From positions 35,482,674 to 35,546,673 of the forward strand of contig CM068546.1 in NCBI GenBank assembly GCA_035048495.1: a stretch of DNA of 64,000 nt, written 5' to 3'. The notes beneath the pieces are model-generated. The model made no database searches. It had not been told where the DNA came from and was given only the letters and a program-made list of their open reading frames with translations. The DNA is from Euptelea pleiosperma (lineage: Eukaryota > Streptophyta > Magnoliopsida > Ranunculales > Eupteleaceae). A program made the translations under genes and the position numbers. Positions 22,938 to 34,690 of this stretch are shown one piece after another (positions within the stretch are counted from its first letter, which is position 1; every line of letters starts with the position of its first letter).

Positions 22938-23180
22938 TTTATAATTTTTTTTTAAAAGACACGTTTTTCAATGGACATCATCAGACAATGTTTGCATACT
23001 TTGAAGTCTGCAAAATGCATACCAGATTTGACCATTGTGGATAACTATTATTGACTGTTTACGTTTGCAGACTTAAAAGTATGTATCCACCTTTGAATGC
23101 TCCTTAAAAAGCTTACCCATTTTTAATTTATGATTTTTTTAAAACAATGAAATAGCACGTTTTCAATGGGAATCCAATAG
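22938..23180. repeat. fragment of the GCATACTAGATT repeat family
   Basis: GTTTGCATACTTTGAAG and GCATACCAGATTTGACC (22990-23035) match the ends of the elements at 48.0 and 51.3 kb. The last 8 bases (TCCAATAG) are a TSD. Confidence 0.45.
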
Positions 23181-23513
23181 CAAGGTTTAAAGGGGACCGT
23201 TATAATGGTATAACGGACTGGGGGTCTTACCGTTTTCGCCGTTATAACGAAAATAAACATTCAGGGGCAAAAATGAAAAAATTAGGAAAATAACTGAAAA
23301 ATGGTGCTGAAATTCAAATTTTGAATTTTAAAATTTCAAAAACGGAATATAATGGAAAAAAAATAAACAAATGGCCTTTTTTTTCCCAATTTTTTCCAAA
23401 AAATAACTGTCATTATTTTCGTTATAACGGCTGTTATTTTTTGGGCGTTTTAACGGTCTATAACGTAACGGCGGAGGTCCAAATCCGTTATAACGTCGGT
23501 TTTTTAAACCTTG
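23181..23513. mobile_element. hAT-iter MITE, CGTTATAA type, exact 8-bp TSD
   Basis: CAAGGTTTAAAGGGG to TTTTTTAAACCTTG, flanked by TCCAATAG on both sides (23173-23180, 23514-23521). The interior iterates CCGTTATAACG and GTTATTTTCGTTATAACGG, i.e. ATAA in place of AAAA throughout, compared with the 2902 and 11106 copies. Confidence 0.85.
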
Positions 23514-23559
23514 TCCAATAGTACTAAGTCTACTGACAATGTTTGGGTACTTCTAAGTC

Positions 23560-23932
23560 TGTAATACGAGCTTCGGTCACAACCCACCATACGAGCCATG
23601 TGGCACACTATTAGAGCGCGCTGACTGTATGGAAGTTTCGCCAATCCTCGGTGGACATGCAAACCAAAAATCAGCTTGATTACTGATTTCCAAGTGTTGT
23701 ATTGAAGTTATTTTCATGGATTGATTTTAACCTTAGGAATTTGAACATTATTGTGCGTTATTTGGGTGCAAACGCTTTGAAATCATAATCAAGCTGATTT
23801 TTGGTTTGCAGGTTCACCTTGGGACTGACAAAACATCAATACGGTCAGCGCCCTCAAATAGTGTGCCACGTGGATCATATTGTGGGTTGTGATCGGCTTC
23901 GGTCACAACATCTTGTGACCGAAGTTTTAGTC
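23560..23932. repeat. FB-A MITE with CTTCGGTCACAA arms
   Basis: Palindromic core from GAGCCATGTGGCAC to GTGCCACGTGGATC. The right side adds a small hairpin (CTTCGGTCACAACATCTTGTGACCGAAG, paired on itself) ending GAAGTTTTAGTC. The left outer arm is cut short. Confidence 0.7.
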
Positions 23933-24190
23933 AAACGTATGCAAACATTGCATCCACGGTTGAATGCTCCTTGGAAAACGTGTTTTTAATTTATAAAATA
24001 TTTTTTTTAAAAAACATTGAAATAAAAAATCCCTCGGTGTAGAGAAGTTCATCCCATGACACTCTTTCCCTTTTGGAAATCTTTAAGTCTCAGGTTGCTT
24101 TGGAAAAAGCAAGTGGAAGACACATGGGCCAAGAGAAAGGGAATTTTGGATACCCCGTCATTTGTTCTTATCACCCCCCCTTTCTCTTAA

Positions 24191-26548
24191 CTAGGAATCA
24201 ATAGCCCGTGCTTAGCACGGGCACAGTAAAAGGAATTTTTTTTTTTTGTATATACAATTATATCTTATTTTGACACTTATATAATGTTAAAAAAATAATT
24301 ATGTTAATGGTACATGTGTGTGGACTATACCTATTCAAACTTTTACATTCACCTCACATCGCCTATTAAAAATAAGACATTTTATGATTTTTGTGATATA
24401 TATCACTTCTATGATTTGGTGATATATAGATATAGATTTGTCGAACATTTAGTTTAGGCATCTTAACCCCTAACATCTAGTGACACATGTCAGAGAGGAC
24501 ATGGGCACCTTAAAGAACCAGTGCACATTTCCCTTAAAACGCAATGTACGTTACACAGTTTTTAGATATCAATGATGAATCGCATTCCAATAGCACTCTA
24601 TTTCTCTTTGAGAACTAATATTAGGCTAATTACTATGAAGTTTTTTTATACACTTTTCAAAAGTTATAATATTAAGAGAAAAATGAATGAAATTTTGTTG
24701 CAGAATGTTGCATGTTTGAGATTATAGGCGATGGGCCCACAAACTGCATAGATGCTTCGCACACCTCTTGATAGACACATACACAAAAAGTTAGATTGAT
24801 TGGTGAACTCTAAAAGTTATATATTTAAAAATAAAATAAAATAAAATCCCTCAAAATTCAATACCAATGCATCGTTTAGATATCACAATAATCATAAATT
24901 AAGTTCTAGATGAACCTGCAGACTAAAAACTAAGCCTGATGATGATGTCAAGCGTAAGGATCAAAACCCATGACAGTTCAACAATTGATAGAAGACTTAA
25001 ATCCAACGGTTGGAAATAATTAATCAGGCTGATTGTAGGTCCATCTACTATTTAAATCCATCAGTAAGTCATTGCTCCCAAAATTATTTAGAACCAATTT
25101 TTTTTTTTTTTTTTGCATATACGATGTTTAAATATACATTTTGATTGCAACCCAAACAATAAACACAAACACTTGATTCAAGATCTCTATTCCATTTCTA
25201 AAGTAAAATAAAGTAGAACACAAATCAAAATCAAAATTAATTAAAAAGAAAAATAAATCTAAAAAAAATACCTGATAGAAGATGAATAGTTGACAACGCC
25301 TTAGGGAAAAAAGAATGGGAGACGCATATGACAACCATTCTTTTATCTTATCGATCTGTTTATAAAAATAAAAAAAAATAAAAAAAGGATAAAGTTTCTA
25401 AAAAAAAATTTTTTTGAAGAACAACAGATAGTATAATTGTCTTCACTTAAAACCAAATCTCAATCGTCTTAGCAGTGTGCGATGATCGGTGTCAAATCCT
25501 TTGAAACAGTGTTCTATTTGCAAACTTGTTTGAATATGTCTCATGTATGTGGCTTATGACGCCTCAGAAATCTCTGCATATTGCTCAATATCTAGAACAA
25601 ATAAAATAAATAAAATTGGGATTTAGCACTTAAAGTATTAGAGGTAGGAGATGTGAGAGATTAGAGCTAGGCAGGAATGAGACCGTTCAAATATCATCAA
25701 ATCGTTTTTCGTTCAACACGAGTAATGGGGGAGATAGAGAGACATCTTGAGGAACCGTACATGTTGTAGAGTAAGAGGTATCTTGGAATTAAAAACACGA
25801 ATAAGGTTTTGAACCGTTTTGAAGTGTAAATAATTTTTTTAGAATTTAGGAGATGTTAAAGGGGTTGGGTTTCAGTGACCAACATTTCTTACCAACATTT
25901 TTTACCAATACCTTGGTGGACCCACATAGAGGATGAATCAATGGCTGATTTTGGGTGAGGATGATCTCCTCACCATATAGATAACCTCAACAAAAAATCA
26001 GCCCATTCTAAAATTTCTAACCCCGTTAAATGTGGTTTTCAAGTTACACAGTAAAAATCGACGGTCCATAATTCTTCAACTTCTAAACCAGTCTATGAAT
26101 ATCAAAGTGATTTGAATTTTTGTGAGGATGATCTCCTCACCATATAGATCATCTTCATTAAAAATCAGTCATTGATTCATCTCCTATGAGGGTACACCAA
26201 TGTGTTGGTCAAAAATGTTGGCACCGAACCCAACCCATGTTAAAGAGGCTCAAGGGTATTTTTGAAAAAAATGGAAACATTGCCACCTCAGCAGTGCTGG
26301 GGTGGGTTTTAGAGGATTAATGAATATGGTTTTAATAAGAGTAAACGTTTGAGAACAAAGAGGTTGGAAGAGTAAAGGTTTTTGTTAAGATAAAGTCCAA
26401 TATACCCTTGTAGTTTAGTAACATTAAAGCAAGTATGAAGTGGTTATTTTTGAAAAAACTAAATAGAGGGTATATTTGGAAAAATCGATGGAAAAAAGAT
26501 GGAGAGAGCGCCACCTCAGCAGTGCCGAGCTTTAGTATAGATAATAGA
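24191..26548 (-). mobile_element. non-autonomous Helitron, minus strand
   Basis: Read on the minus strand it starts TCTATTATCTATACTAAAGC and ends with the 19-base hairpin GCCCGTGCTAAGCACGGGC (24222-24204), a 9-base spacer and CTAG. The host bases at the junctions are A and T, the canonical Helitron AT target. No TSD is made, also as expected. No Rep/helicase frame is present in the 2.36 kb, so it moves only in trans. It contains FB-type fragments (24715-25060) and a complete FB-C MITE (25862). A second possible 5' end lies 7 bases in (TCTATACTAAAG). Confidence 0.8.
25862..26236. mobile_element. FB-C MITE, complete, exact 9-bp TSD
   Basis: The fold-back element runs from GGGTTGGGTTTCAGTG to CACCGAACCCAACCC with paired GAGGATGATCTCCTCACCAT blocks. 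ATGTTAAAG flanks both ends (25853-25861, 26237-26245). It is nested in the Helitron. Confidence 0.85.
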
Positions 26549-27434
26549 TTGCCCTCACCAATTTATAAAAATCTCTAATTGCCCCGTGGGCCTATCGAAA
26601 TCTCGTGTCACCCCTCCCCCCCAAGTGAAATACGAAAGTAATTGTAGGAGTTTTACCCTTTCTCACTTGGTGAAGTGAAAACCTAACTTCATTTGTCGTC
26701 GAAGACAAGCGTGTCTGTGTGTGCACCTCCTGCATTCCTGTTATCGCCATTAACGTTACGTAAGCCTCTTGCATCCTGGTGGAGAAAAGCTTCGACAAGC
26801 CGGAGAGTGGAGGCACCTCTCGTTCTGCAGGTACTCATCGTTGTTCGGACCGATAAGTCTAAACAATGCTTTACTGTTCAGACTGTTAAGTCCGAACAGT
26901 GAATGATTGTCTGGACTTAGAAGTCCGAACAATCAATTCAAAGAACATGACCGAGACTGCACGAGAAAAAAGAACCCAATGTATCGTTCTGACAAGATTA
27001 CTAGAAAATTCTTCTTAGAATGATTTCGGAAATACAGTTAGAATGATTTTGCCAATTAAAAAATATTGAATTCGAATACATAATCCATTGATTCTTCCAT
27101 TGATTGCTTTACTCAAAAGTTCCTAAATTAGAGTTGTAGAAGATGTAAAATACAACATTAAAATCGTTTAGGTATTCTCCATTTGCTTTTTCAATAGCCT
27201 CCCTTGCTTTGAAATAGTATCCCTTGCTCTCTCCTGTGCTCTAATGGTTTGAATTTTAGGGGAGGTGAGTAGAAATAGAGAGGGATTAATTAGAGAAACA
27301 AAGGGGGTAAAGTTGGTATTTTATATATCTTGTGGGGGGAAGATAAGAGAAAACACGTGGGATATAGAAGTCATTTTAATTATAGTCTAAGTGGGGGATA
27401 AAAAGAGAAATTGACGGGGTATCTAAAATTGACC

Positions 27435-28521
27435 CAAGAGAAATGATGTAGTTGTGCGAAGGGGTATAAGGGTTTTTGGGCGCACTTACACCTTACGTGC
27501 GCATCCTCGTTAGGAGTGTTGGAGCCTTTCACTTTCTGATCGAACGGTTCTATGGCGATTGAATGTGTCTAATCAAGTGATCAACTGTGACCGCTTGATC
27601 AAGAGATCAAGTGGTTCTGATCAACAATTGATGAAAGTGCCACTGGTTGTAGTAAATAGTTTTGACTATTCGGTCAACAGACACAAATGCTTATAAGAAG
27701 TGGAAAATTGGCAGTGACTTCATTGTTTCATTCTTAAGCATTTAGCATTATCAATTTTTTGTTCTATCAGAATGTTCTTGGTAATGATCTGATCATAAAT
27801 AATCTAAATCCAACAGTTTGATCAAGATCGACTTCATCGTACCCTGAAGGAAATATTCTGAGTCATTGTGTACTGGCAATTCTAACCAGAAAGGGGAGAA
27901 TTATTTTCTAAAACAAGCCTTAAAGTCTTGAAGATCATTTTTTTTTTCTCTCTTATTATCTGTTTTTCCTCCATCAAAGTGAGGACAGGTTTCCATTATG
28001 ATTGGCAAACCCTAGATATACCTGTACACCAACAATCAGTATGATTGGTGAACACTAGCCATTCAATCTGAGTACACAAAAGATACTCAAATCCAACGGC
28101 TAGAAATTATCCCTTGAAAATACTCTAATCTAATGACTAGAGATTTCATCAAGATCTAGGATGTGTCTCACTCTAGCATCAAGACTGACACTTTAGTTTC
28201 TTCCGCTCATTCGACTTATATCTGGTTTAGCCACATTCCCTGATATTTCTCTTAATAAGTCTGCCCTTTGCCAACATTGCATCACCCGAAGAATTTTACC
28301 AAATTTTCTTCAAGAATCTTCGGTCAGCAACAAAGACACAAACCCATCCATGCTGAGAGATGTTCTACTATTGAGATTCGTAATTAAACCATCCCACGAA
28401 TCTAGCATTGATCAAAGTAAAATAGAAGTTACCTCCTCCCCATCTCTAATGGTGCAATGCAACGATAAGCAAAGCCGATTATACGTAGATAACCCCACAA
28501 CTACAGTGCACTGATACCAGA
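27435..28521. other. interval with possible copia interior; no intact gene
   Basis: 28511-28520 reads CTGATACCAG, the minus-strand primer-binding site next to the LTR at 28522. An FB-B-like fragment lies at 27985-28160. No gag or pol frame could be read. Confidence 0.4.
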
Positions 28522-28978
28522 TGTAAAGAAAAACAGAGCCCATGCGTCGGATTTGCATCAAGAAAGATAATGAAATATATGCAAGAGAAAAGAGAAAATA
28601 AGGGACAAACAATTTAGGTGATTTAGCAAGGTGCCTACGTCCACGGGTGGCAACAAGGTAGTCTTCTTCTTTACTTTAGAGACAACAAGTACAAGACAAA
28701 ACTTGTCAAACCACGAACCCAATGAGAAATATTAATCTCAAAGGCCACACTTTCTCATACACTCTTGTGAGGTAAAATCTCACACCCCTCGAGATCTGGG
28801 ATAAGTCACACCAAGGTGCTTCCAAGGTCGTTGAGTTCTCCGAGATGTTCTGCATGAACTCAGACTGTAGGCACCAAGAACCAATGGGGTGCCCCTTGGA
28901 AGAGCATCTGATGCTAAAGTTTGTAATGGTAGAAAAATAATGAATGCTACGAATAATTGAGATTCCCCCTTCATACAT
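28522..28978 (-). mobile_element. copia-type LTR with adjacent primer-binding site
   Basis: On the minus strand the block starts TGTATGAAGGGGG and ends TTTCTTTACA. It is followed two bases later by TGGTATCAG, complementary to the initiator-Met tRNA 3' end. The stretch CCGTGGACGTAGGCACC (minus, about 28650-28630) is typical of copia U5 regions. The interior to the left is decayed and no second LTR is seen. Edges are best guesses. Confidence 0.6.
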
Positions 28979-30221
28979 GTGCCTCCCTTTGGTATGTATA
29001 GGTCTTCTGGTGTTTGACATGATCTCCACCACGATCTTGGCAGTTTCCTATCCTCTCGCCAGCCCTCTTGGTAGTTTCATAATGGCTAACTTGCCATAAC
29101 TTTCCTTTTCCCATGTTTTCGATTTCTAGAGTGTATCTTAGCCTCTCCACGTTCGACATGATTCACGGGACACATTTTCAGGTGATTGTTGGTTGAATCC
29201 TATGACTCCCCTTTTCGCCGAGGTTGTTGGCTTGTGAGTCCCACGCTAAGATGTCAGTCCCAGACCTCATGGTTGAGACAGATATAGCTTATTTCGGTCA
29301 GACAAGGCTTTTAAGCACTGCCGCCTAGACTTGGATCGAGGACTGTGGATCTTGGCCCTCCAGGCCCATAATCGAGAACTCTTTTCTCAGTCATGATGTA
29401 TGTAGCGATATCTTATTTACGCTATTAAGAGGGACACCGTGTGGCATACGCCCTTCTCAATGCATACAGACCATTTGCGACCAATCCACGTGGAGGGTGC
29501 AAATATTTGCAACCACAACTTTCACTAACAATCAGTACAAGTTGAAATAGGTTTTATACTCTAAAATAGGTTTTTAATTTTTTTTTTTTTTAATTTTTAT
29601 AATTTTAAGAATTGTTTTAGAGAATTTTAGAATTTAAAGACTTTTTCAAGATTATTTTAGAATTTCTTTAGATTCGAGGCCCAGCCAAATAGGGTACGAC
29701 CTGGGCTTCAGTTTTCCCGCCAGGCCCAATCCGAGTCCCAGACCGCCTCATGCACTGCCTGGCCTAGCCTGCCGATCCAAATTTACACCCCTAGCTATCT
29801 CAAATCAAGGGCAGTCCATTGAATACATGGAGAAATGAGGCCCACAAGTTTTGAGCAGAGAATATTCCCAAATATTGCTGTGGACGGACCGTGTTTCGTT
29901 TGGGCCCATTTTGGGTCAAGCAATTGCGTGAAGCAAAATTTTCCCCAAACCAGAGTCTGTCCTAATAGCTTGCACCAACTTCGTAGCACCTTCTAATACG
30001 TACAGCCATTGGTTCTCGAATATGTCTTGCCATTTCTATTATTATTCCACAGTTTAAACTTTACTCGCGTGCACGCGGAAGCAATAAGAAAACAAAGAGA
30101 AAGAAGAAGAATATATATATGTACACACACACGACACACCCACACACATTGAGATGAGGATCAGCACCAATACGAAGTCTTATTACAAGAGAAAGCTGGT
30201 TGAGGAGATAAACGAAGCAGA
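28979..30221. other. TE-derived interval, no gene recognised
   Basis: 29200-29520 is unique-looking. 29575-29660 is T-rich with AGAATTTTAG repeats. 29670-29790 iterates GGCCCA/TGGGCC-type motifs and ends in ACACCCCTAG, like other motif-iterated repeats here. A CA/TA microsatellite lies at 30110-30150. The end is EH4 3' sequence. Confidence 0.45.
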
Positions 30222-31729
30222 TTAAAACTTCTGTATGAAGTCGTAAATATGTTTGTTGATTTCATCAGCTTTTTCCAGGTTGATGAAGTGACCAACTCCT
30301 TCCATTACAACTACTTCCTTCAGCAGCGGCACATCTTTCTTGAATCCACCCCCATGTATATATTCCTTTATACCTGGGAAATTATAGATCATGTCCAGGT
30401 CCCCCACAATAAACTTAACTGGTACTTTCACTTGTGCTCCACTCCACGCTGCAGTGAGCTCCCAGTCTCTGCAAAACAAAATTAAATTACCATACTAAAT
30501 TTACTATAAAATTTACCTGGGAAACTGTAGGTCATGTTCGACCTGCAGATTGGTGATCTCTAACCATTCTGAGGACTCCCCCCCCCAAAAAAAATAACTC
30601 AAATCAACATCTAGAAATGACCGTACCCTTTGAAAATTGCTCGAATCCAATGGCTAGAGATCACTAATCAGGGTGATTGTTGGTACATATATCCTTCAAG
30701 GGGTGGACCAATCATCCATGGGTCAGTGAGTCCGAAAAGAGTATGTCATGTGGTGTTTTTTATAGTAGTTTGTAGGACACATACAGGTCCATAGCTCGAT
30801 AGTAGTTGAATCCACCAGTGAAGCCTTTCTGTTCGAATTTGCTTGCATAATAATTAATGTCTTCCTGAGACAACCAAGAGGGTAAGGCAATTGTAGTATT
30901 GGGTGAAACTCCAAGCCCTGTTTCTTTAGGTATCATGAATGGGGCTGGATTGCGTGAGCTAAGAAATAACTTGAATACTGTCTCAGCACCAACGCGAGCG
31001 AACTCGGCTTCCATCTCTCCAGGCTCCTATACAACAACAGAGCAATGAAACACATATATGAACTATGGGTATATATATGTATGGTGGAGTACCACAGGAT
31101 GTTCGTAATCAGACATCTTAGATGAATTCATACAAAACAAAGACCAATAACCAAATAACAGATCATAACCTGAAATCTGGAAATATAGAAGTCATCACCA
31201 AAGATGGCCCGAAAGTTCTCGATGGGCTTCGTTAAAGGGTTACGTGGCTGATAGACGACGCTCAGGTTTACCAGTGCTTTCACCCGGTCAGGTCGATACA
31301 AGCAGAAAGCCCAAGCAATGAGTGCACCCCAGTCATGTCCCACCAAAAATACCTTCAATTTCTCCCGGCCGTTAACAACATAAAAAAAAACAGTGAAAAC
31401 AAGAAAGTGATCGAGAAAACCAATTATGTTTTGTCTTTTTGATTCACCTGGTCTTGGCCAAGGGCGTCAATGAGGGCGACGAGGTCACCGACAATGTGAA
31501 GAGTGGTATAGTTATCGATCGAAGGTGGTGCATCGGTGTCGCCGTAGCCACGCAAGTCAGGAGCCACGGCTCGGTAACCGCATGCAGCGAGTGCGACTAT
31601 CTGGTGCAGCCATGAGTACCAAAGCTCGGGAAAACCGTGAAGGAACAGCACTACTGGGCCTTGACCCTTCTCAGCTATGTGCATGTTTATTCCATTTACA
31701 GCTACCATCCTATGCCCTATTCCCTCCAT
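30222..31729 (-). CDS. EH4: soluble epoxide hydrolase, 4 exons
   Basis: Exons 31729-31448, 31352-31170, 31026-30785 and 30468-30222 encode 317 aa; introns are 95, 143 and 316 bp. Stop is TAA where the others use TGA. HGFP 31-34, D101 (GHDWG), Y150, Y231, D261 (GDLDMIY) and H296 are present. It is a sister of EH3. Local changes: MEGIGH start, Leu at 41 in SWLHQ where the others have Arg, and FYISRFQ in place of FYICRFQ. The acidic stretch after H296 has NLEKADE. The frame remains open upstream of the ATG to 31849 through a short Arg-Glu run from the GA leader; the MEGIGH start matches the family. The nearest upstream copy is EH5, 6 kb away. Confidence 0.95.
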
Positions 31730-31987
31730 CTCTCTCTCTCTCTCTCTCCAAATTCTAAAACCTCCCTGTTCAAGCTGATGTTGCTGCTGCTCTGTGCCTT
31801 TTAAATTGCAGAGGTGTAGACTGTAGAGTGCAGAAATATACCAAATCAAATGGGTCTCAGTTATGACTTGATCCTGGAATTTGGAAATCCTTTTTGTTGT
31901 AAGCCAGATATTGGGTCCCGCGACGTAACCCTTTAAAGTTTAAACGTCTCTTTTTTTATTTCCTCATCTCAATTCTCAACTCTCCAT

Positions 31988-32021
<34 letters not shown>

Positions 32022-32074
32022 GTCCGTTACACCAATATTCAACGGTTGTTACTTGTTAGGAAGAAAAGTTTTTA
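31730..32074. repeat. EH4 upstream region with (CTCAACT)n microsatellite
   Basis: A CT tract (31730-31749) abuts the EH4 start. A heptamer repeat of CTCAACT units with variants runs from about 31965 to 32022. The last 10 bases (AAAGTTTTTA, 32065-32074) are the TSD of the next element. Confidence 0.6.
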
Positions 32075-32826
32075 CGGAAAATTTTCGAAACGAACCCAAG
32101 TTTAAGGGTATTTTCCAAAAAGAACCATATTTTTAGAAATTTGTCAAAACAAACCTAGGACGCCGAACCATTTGGCGTATGCTCAAAAAATATTTTAATG
32201 GCAGATTTGCCCTTGTCCTGTTGCCTGAAAAATGTCAAATCATTGTCAAAGCCATACTGTTTGGCGACAGTTATTAACAGTCGCCAAACCGTTCGGCGTC
32301 GGCTATTAAATGTCGCCAAACCGTTTGGCGACTTTTAATAGCATACGCCGAACGGTTTGGCGACTGTTAATAACCGTCGCCGAACGGTTTGGCGACTGTT
32401 AATAACCATCGCCAAACAGTATGGCGTCTGATGGCAATTTAACTTTTTTTTTTCATAATTTTGGTGTACACACAAGGAAGATAAATCAATGGCTGATTTT
32501 TGGTGATCTGAAATTTCTAACGTCATCAAACGTGAGTTTCACGTTAACACAGTAAAAAATAAACGCCTAATAGTATGGCGTATCACTTTGTGGACCGCCA
32601 AACGGTTTGGCAGTTCACAAAGTGATACGCCATACCGTTTGGCGACGTATAACAACATACGCCTAACCATTTGGCGTATCTTTTGAAGAGGGCAATTCAG
32701 CCATTTTAAAGTTTCGTGAGAATACGCCAAACGGTCCGGCGTCCTAGGTTTGTTTTGACAAATTTCAAAAAATACGGTTCTTTTTGCAAAATACCCTTAA
32801 ACTTGGGTTTGTTTCAAAAATTTTCC
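32075..32826. mobile_element. TIR element packed with CGCCAAAC/GTTTGGCG palindromes
   Basis: TIRs of about 110 bp start GGAAAATTTTCGAAACGAAC (left) and GGAAAATTTTTGAAACAAAC (right, inverted). Both include CCCAAGTTTAAGGGTATTTT and GACAAAACAAACCTAGG. A 10-bp direct repeat AAAGTTTTTA flanks it (32065-32074, 32827-32836), with one extra base at the left junction. Between the TIRs lie about twelve copies of a near-perfect palindrome with arms CGCCAAAC and GTTTGGCG, at 32161-32420 and 32570-32745. They are separated by short T/A-rich spacers such as GTTAATAACC. A small FB-C-like piece (GATAAATCAATGGCTGATTT) sits in the middle. There is no coding frame. TIR design and TSD suggest a MULE-like element; the palindrome array is unusual. 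Confidence 0.75.
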
Positions 32827-32894
32827 AAAGTTTTTATCATCGCATTTTTTATCCGGGCGTTTGCGCCACGCCTAAAAACACCACGTCGAACTAA

Positions 32895-33175
32895 TTAGAT
32901 ATCAGTGACCGTACTGGTGTTTGAACCATCCCTAGGTGAACCTGCAAACCAAAAATCAGCCTGATTGGTGTTTTCTAGGCGTTGGATCTAAGTACTTCAA
33001 AATTAATGATCGGATACCACGGTTTGAAATCAACCGATAAATAAGGTTAAAATCCAAAGGATAGAAACCATCAATCAGGCTGATTTTTGGTCTTTAGGTC
33101 TATCCAGTGATGGTTCAAATATGCATAGGGTCATTGATATCTAATAATAAGCCACGTGGCATTTATAGGGGTGTT
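32895..33175. repeat. FB-A MITE, degenerate
   Basis: GATATCAGTGACCGTACTGG at left and its near inverse (GGGTCATTGATATC) at right bound inverted AAAAATCAGCCTGATTGG blocks. A CCACGTGGC lies in the right end. Confidence 0.65.
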
Positions 33176-33219
33176 TCAGACGCCGGATAAAAAAACAGGC
33201 CAGGATCAAAATTTTACAG

Positions 33220-33597
33220 AGGAAAACTTGTGTCACAAGGTCAAAGCATTCAATAAGAGCCACCTGGCATATTATTAGAGAACAATGACCGTATGGATGT
33301 TTGGCCAGTCCCTCGGTGAACCGGTACACAAAGAATAAGCTTGATTAGTAATTTCGAACCGATTCGATTGAAGTTATTTTCATGGGTTGAGTTTAACGGT
33401 AGGAATTTGAGCATTATTTGGGTGCAATAATCCCAAGGTTGTAAATCACTAATCAGGCTAATTTTTGGTTTGTAGGTCCACCGAGGGACTGGCCAAACAT
33501 CCATACGGTCAGCGCCCTCTGATCGTGTGCCACGTGGCTCGTATTTAGTGCTGTGACCAGCTTCCGTCACAACATCTTGTTACACAAGTTTACTCCA
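33220..33597. repeat. FB-A MITE with CTTGTGTCACAAG outer arms
   Basis: The left outer arm GAAAACTTGTGTCACAAGG pairs with CTTGTTACACAAGTTTACT at the right. The core GACCGTATGGATGTTTGGCC is present in both orientations, and the right G-box (CCACGTGGCTCG) is intact. Confidence 0.75.
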
Positions 33598-34690
33598 ATA
33601 TGCAATATTTGCAGACTTGAAAGTAGGTAAACAGTACGCAATTTGGTTGTCTCTGTAATTTGGGCTTCTCCCCCGCCTTGGCTGGTACCTCTTTTTGTCC
33701 AAGAAGGTGGAGCGGTTTCCTCTGCTCTTAATATATGCTTGGCTTACAAAAGAAAAAAAGAAGTACGTAAACCATGTCAGTACTGTTGGATGTCCCTTGA
33801 AAAATGTGTTATTTCAATGTTTTCAATAAAAAAATATTTTATACATTAAAAACACGTTTTTCAAGGAGCATTCAATGGTAGTTACACTGTTTGCATACTT
33901 TTCTGCAAACAGTCGCATACTAGATTTGTCCAATTTTACTCGTTGTTAGGTGTTAGAGAAAATTGAGCATCGGAAAAGTATCATGTGTGGGGCAAGGAAG
34001 TTCACCACGTGGCACATTCTTTTCAGCCCCACTGACCTATGAATGATTGGAAAACCCTTGATGTACCTATAAACCAACAATCAGCCTGATTGATGATCTC
34101 TAGCCATTCGATCTGAGTACCCAAAAAGATACTCAAATCCAACGGATAGAAATCACCCCATGAAAATACTATAATCTTAATGGATAGAGATTCCATCAAG
34201 AACTGGGCTGTGTCCTACTCTGGCGACATGTACGCAAGTAGAGGAAATAAGCCTGGGATGATTTCTACTACCATAACACCTACCGCACACAGGAAATAAA
34301 CCAACGGTGGAATTAAACCTACGACCTACAACGAAGGTAGGGTACACGCAACAACCCAAGTCTACGCAAGCGGGTTGTTTGCCGGGCGACATCAAGGGTT
34401 TTTTTTACAAAAAAAAAAAGCAACTCTGATTTTCTTTTCCCTCCATAACGGTATACTATATTAGATAAAAATATAACTGTCATCCTCAGGAGAATGTCCT
34501 CCGAGGCTCCAGCGCTTGAATAATCTTCAAGATTTCTTTTATGTAAGACTCATCCAACGATCTGGGCTTCTTTAAATTTTTTACTAGGTCAGTGATCTTG
34601 ACTTTTGAGTATATACGCCTGAGGCTGACGGCAACATTGCTTACTATGACAATACTATCCTATGTCAGCTACCACCGAAATAATAATAAT
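33598..34690. repeat. hairpin repeat and FB-B-like fragment
   Basis: 33785-33930 folds on itself (GAAAAATGTGTTATT versus AACACGTTTTTCAAGG) and matches 48105-48240. An FB-B-like fragment lies at 34000-34190. The remainder shows no gene. Confidence 0.5.

Larger units (their letters stand above)
24139..27434. mobile_element. MULE-like element split by a nested Helitron
   Basis: The left end is GGGAATTTTGGATACCCCG and the right end is the inverse form (CGGGGTATCTAAAATTGACC). Exact 9-bp direct repeats CAAGAGAAA lie at 24130-24138 and 27435-27443. Removing the Helitron (24191-26548) leaves a 938-bp element with pyrimidine-rich TIRs and an interior (26680-27050) that resembles no family I know. It may hold captured host DNA. 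No transposase. Confidence 0.75.

Noticed and set aside
32140..32750. CRISPR-like spaced palindromes
   Set aside because: The palindromes are irregularly spaced, the spacers are short and related, and the host is a plant. They lie between TIRs of a transposable element.
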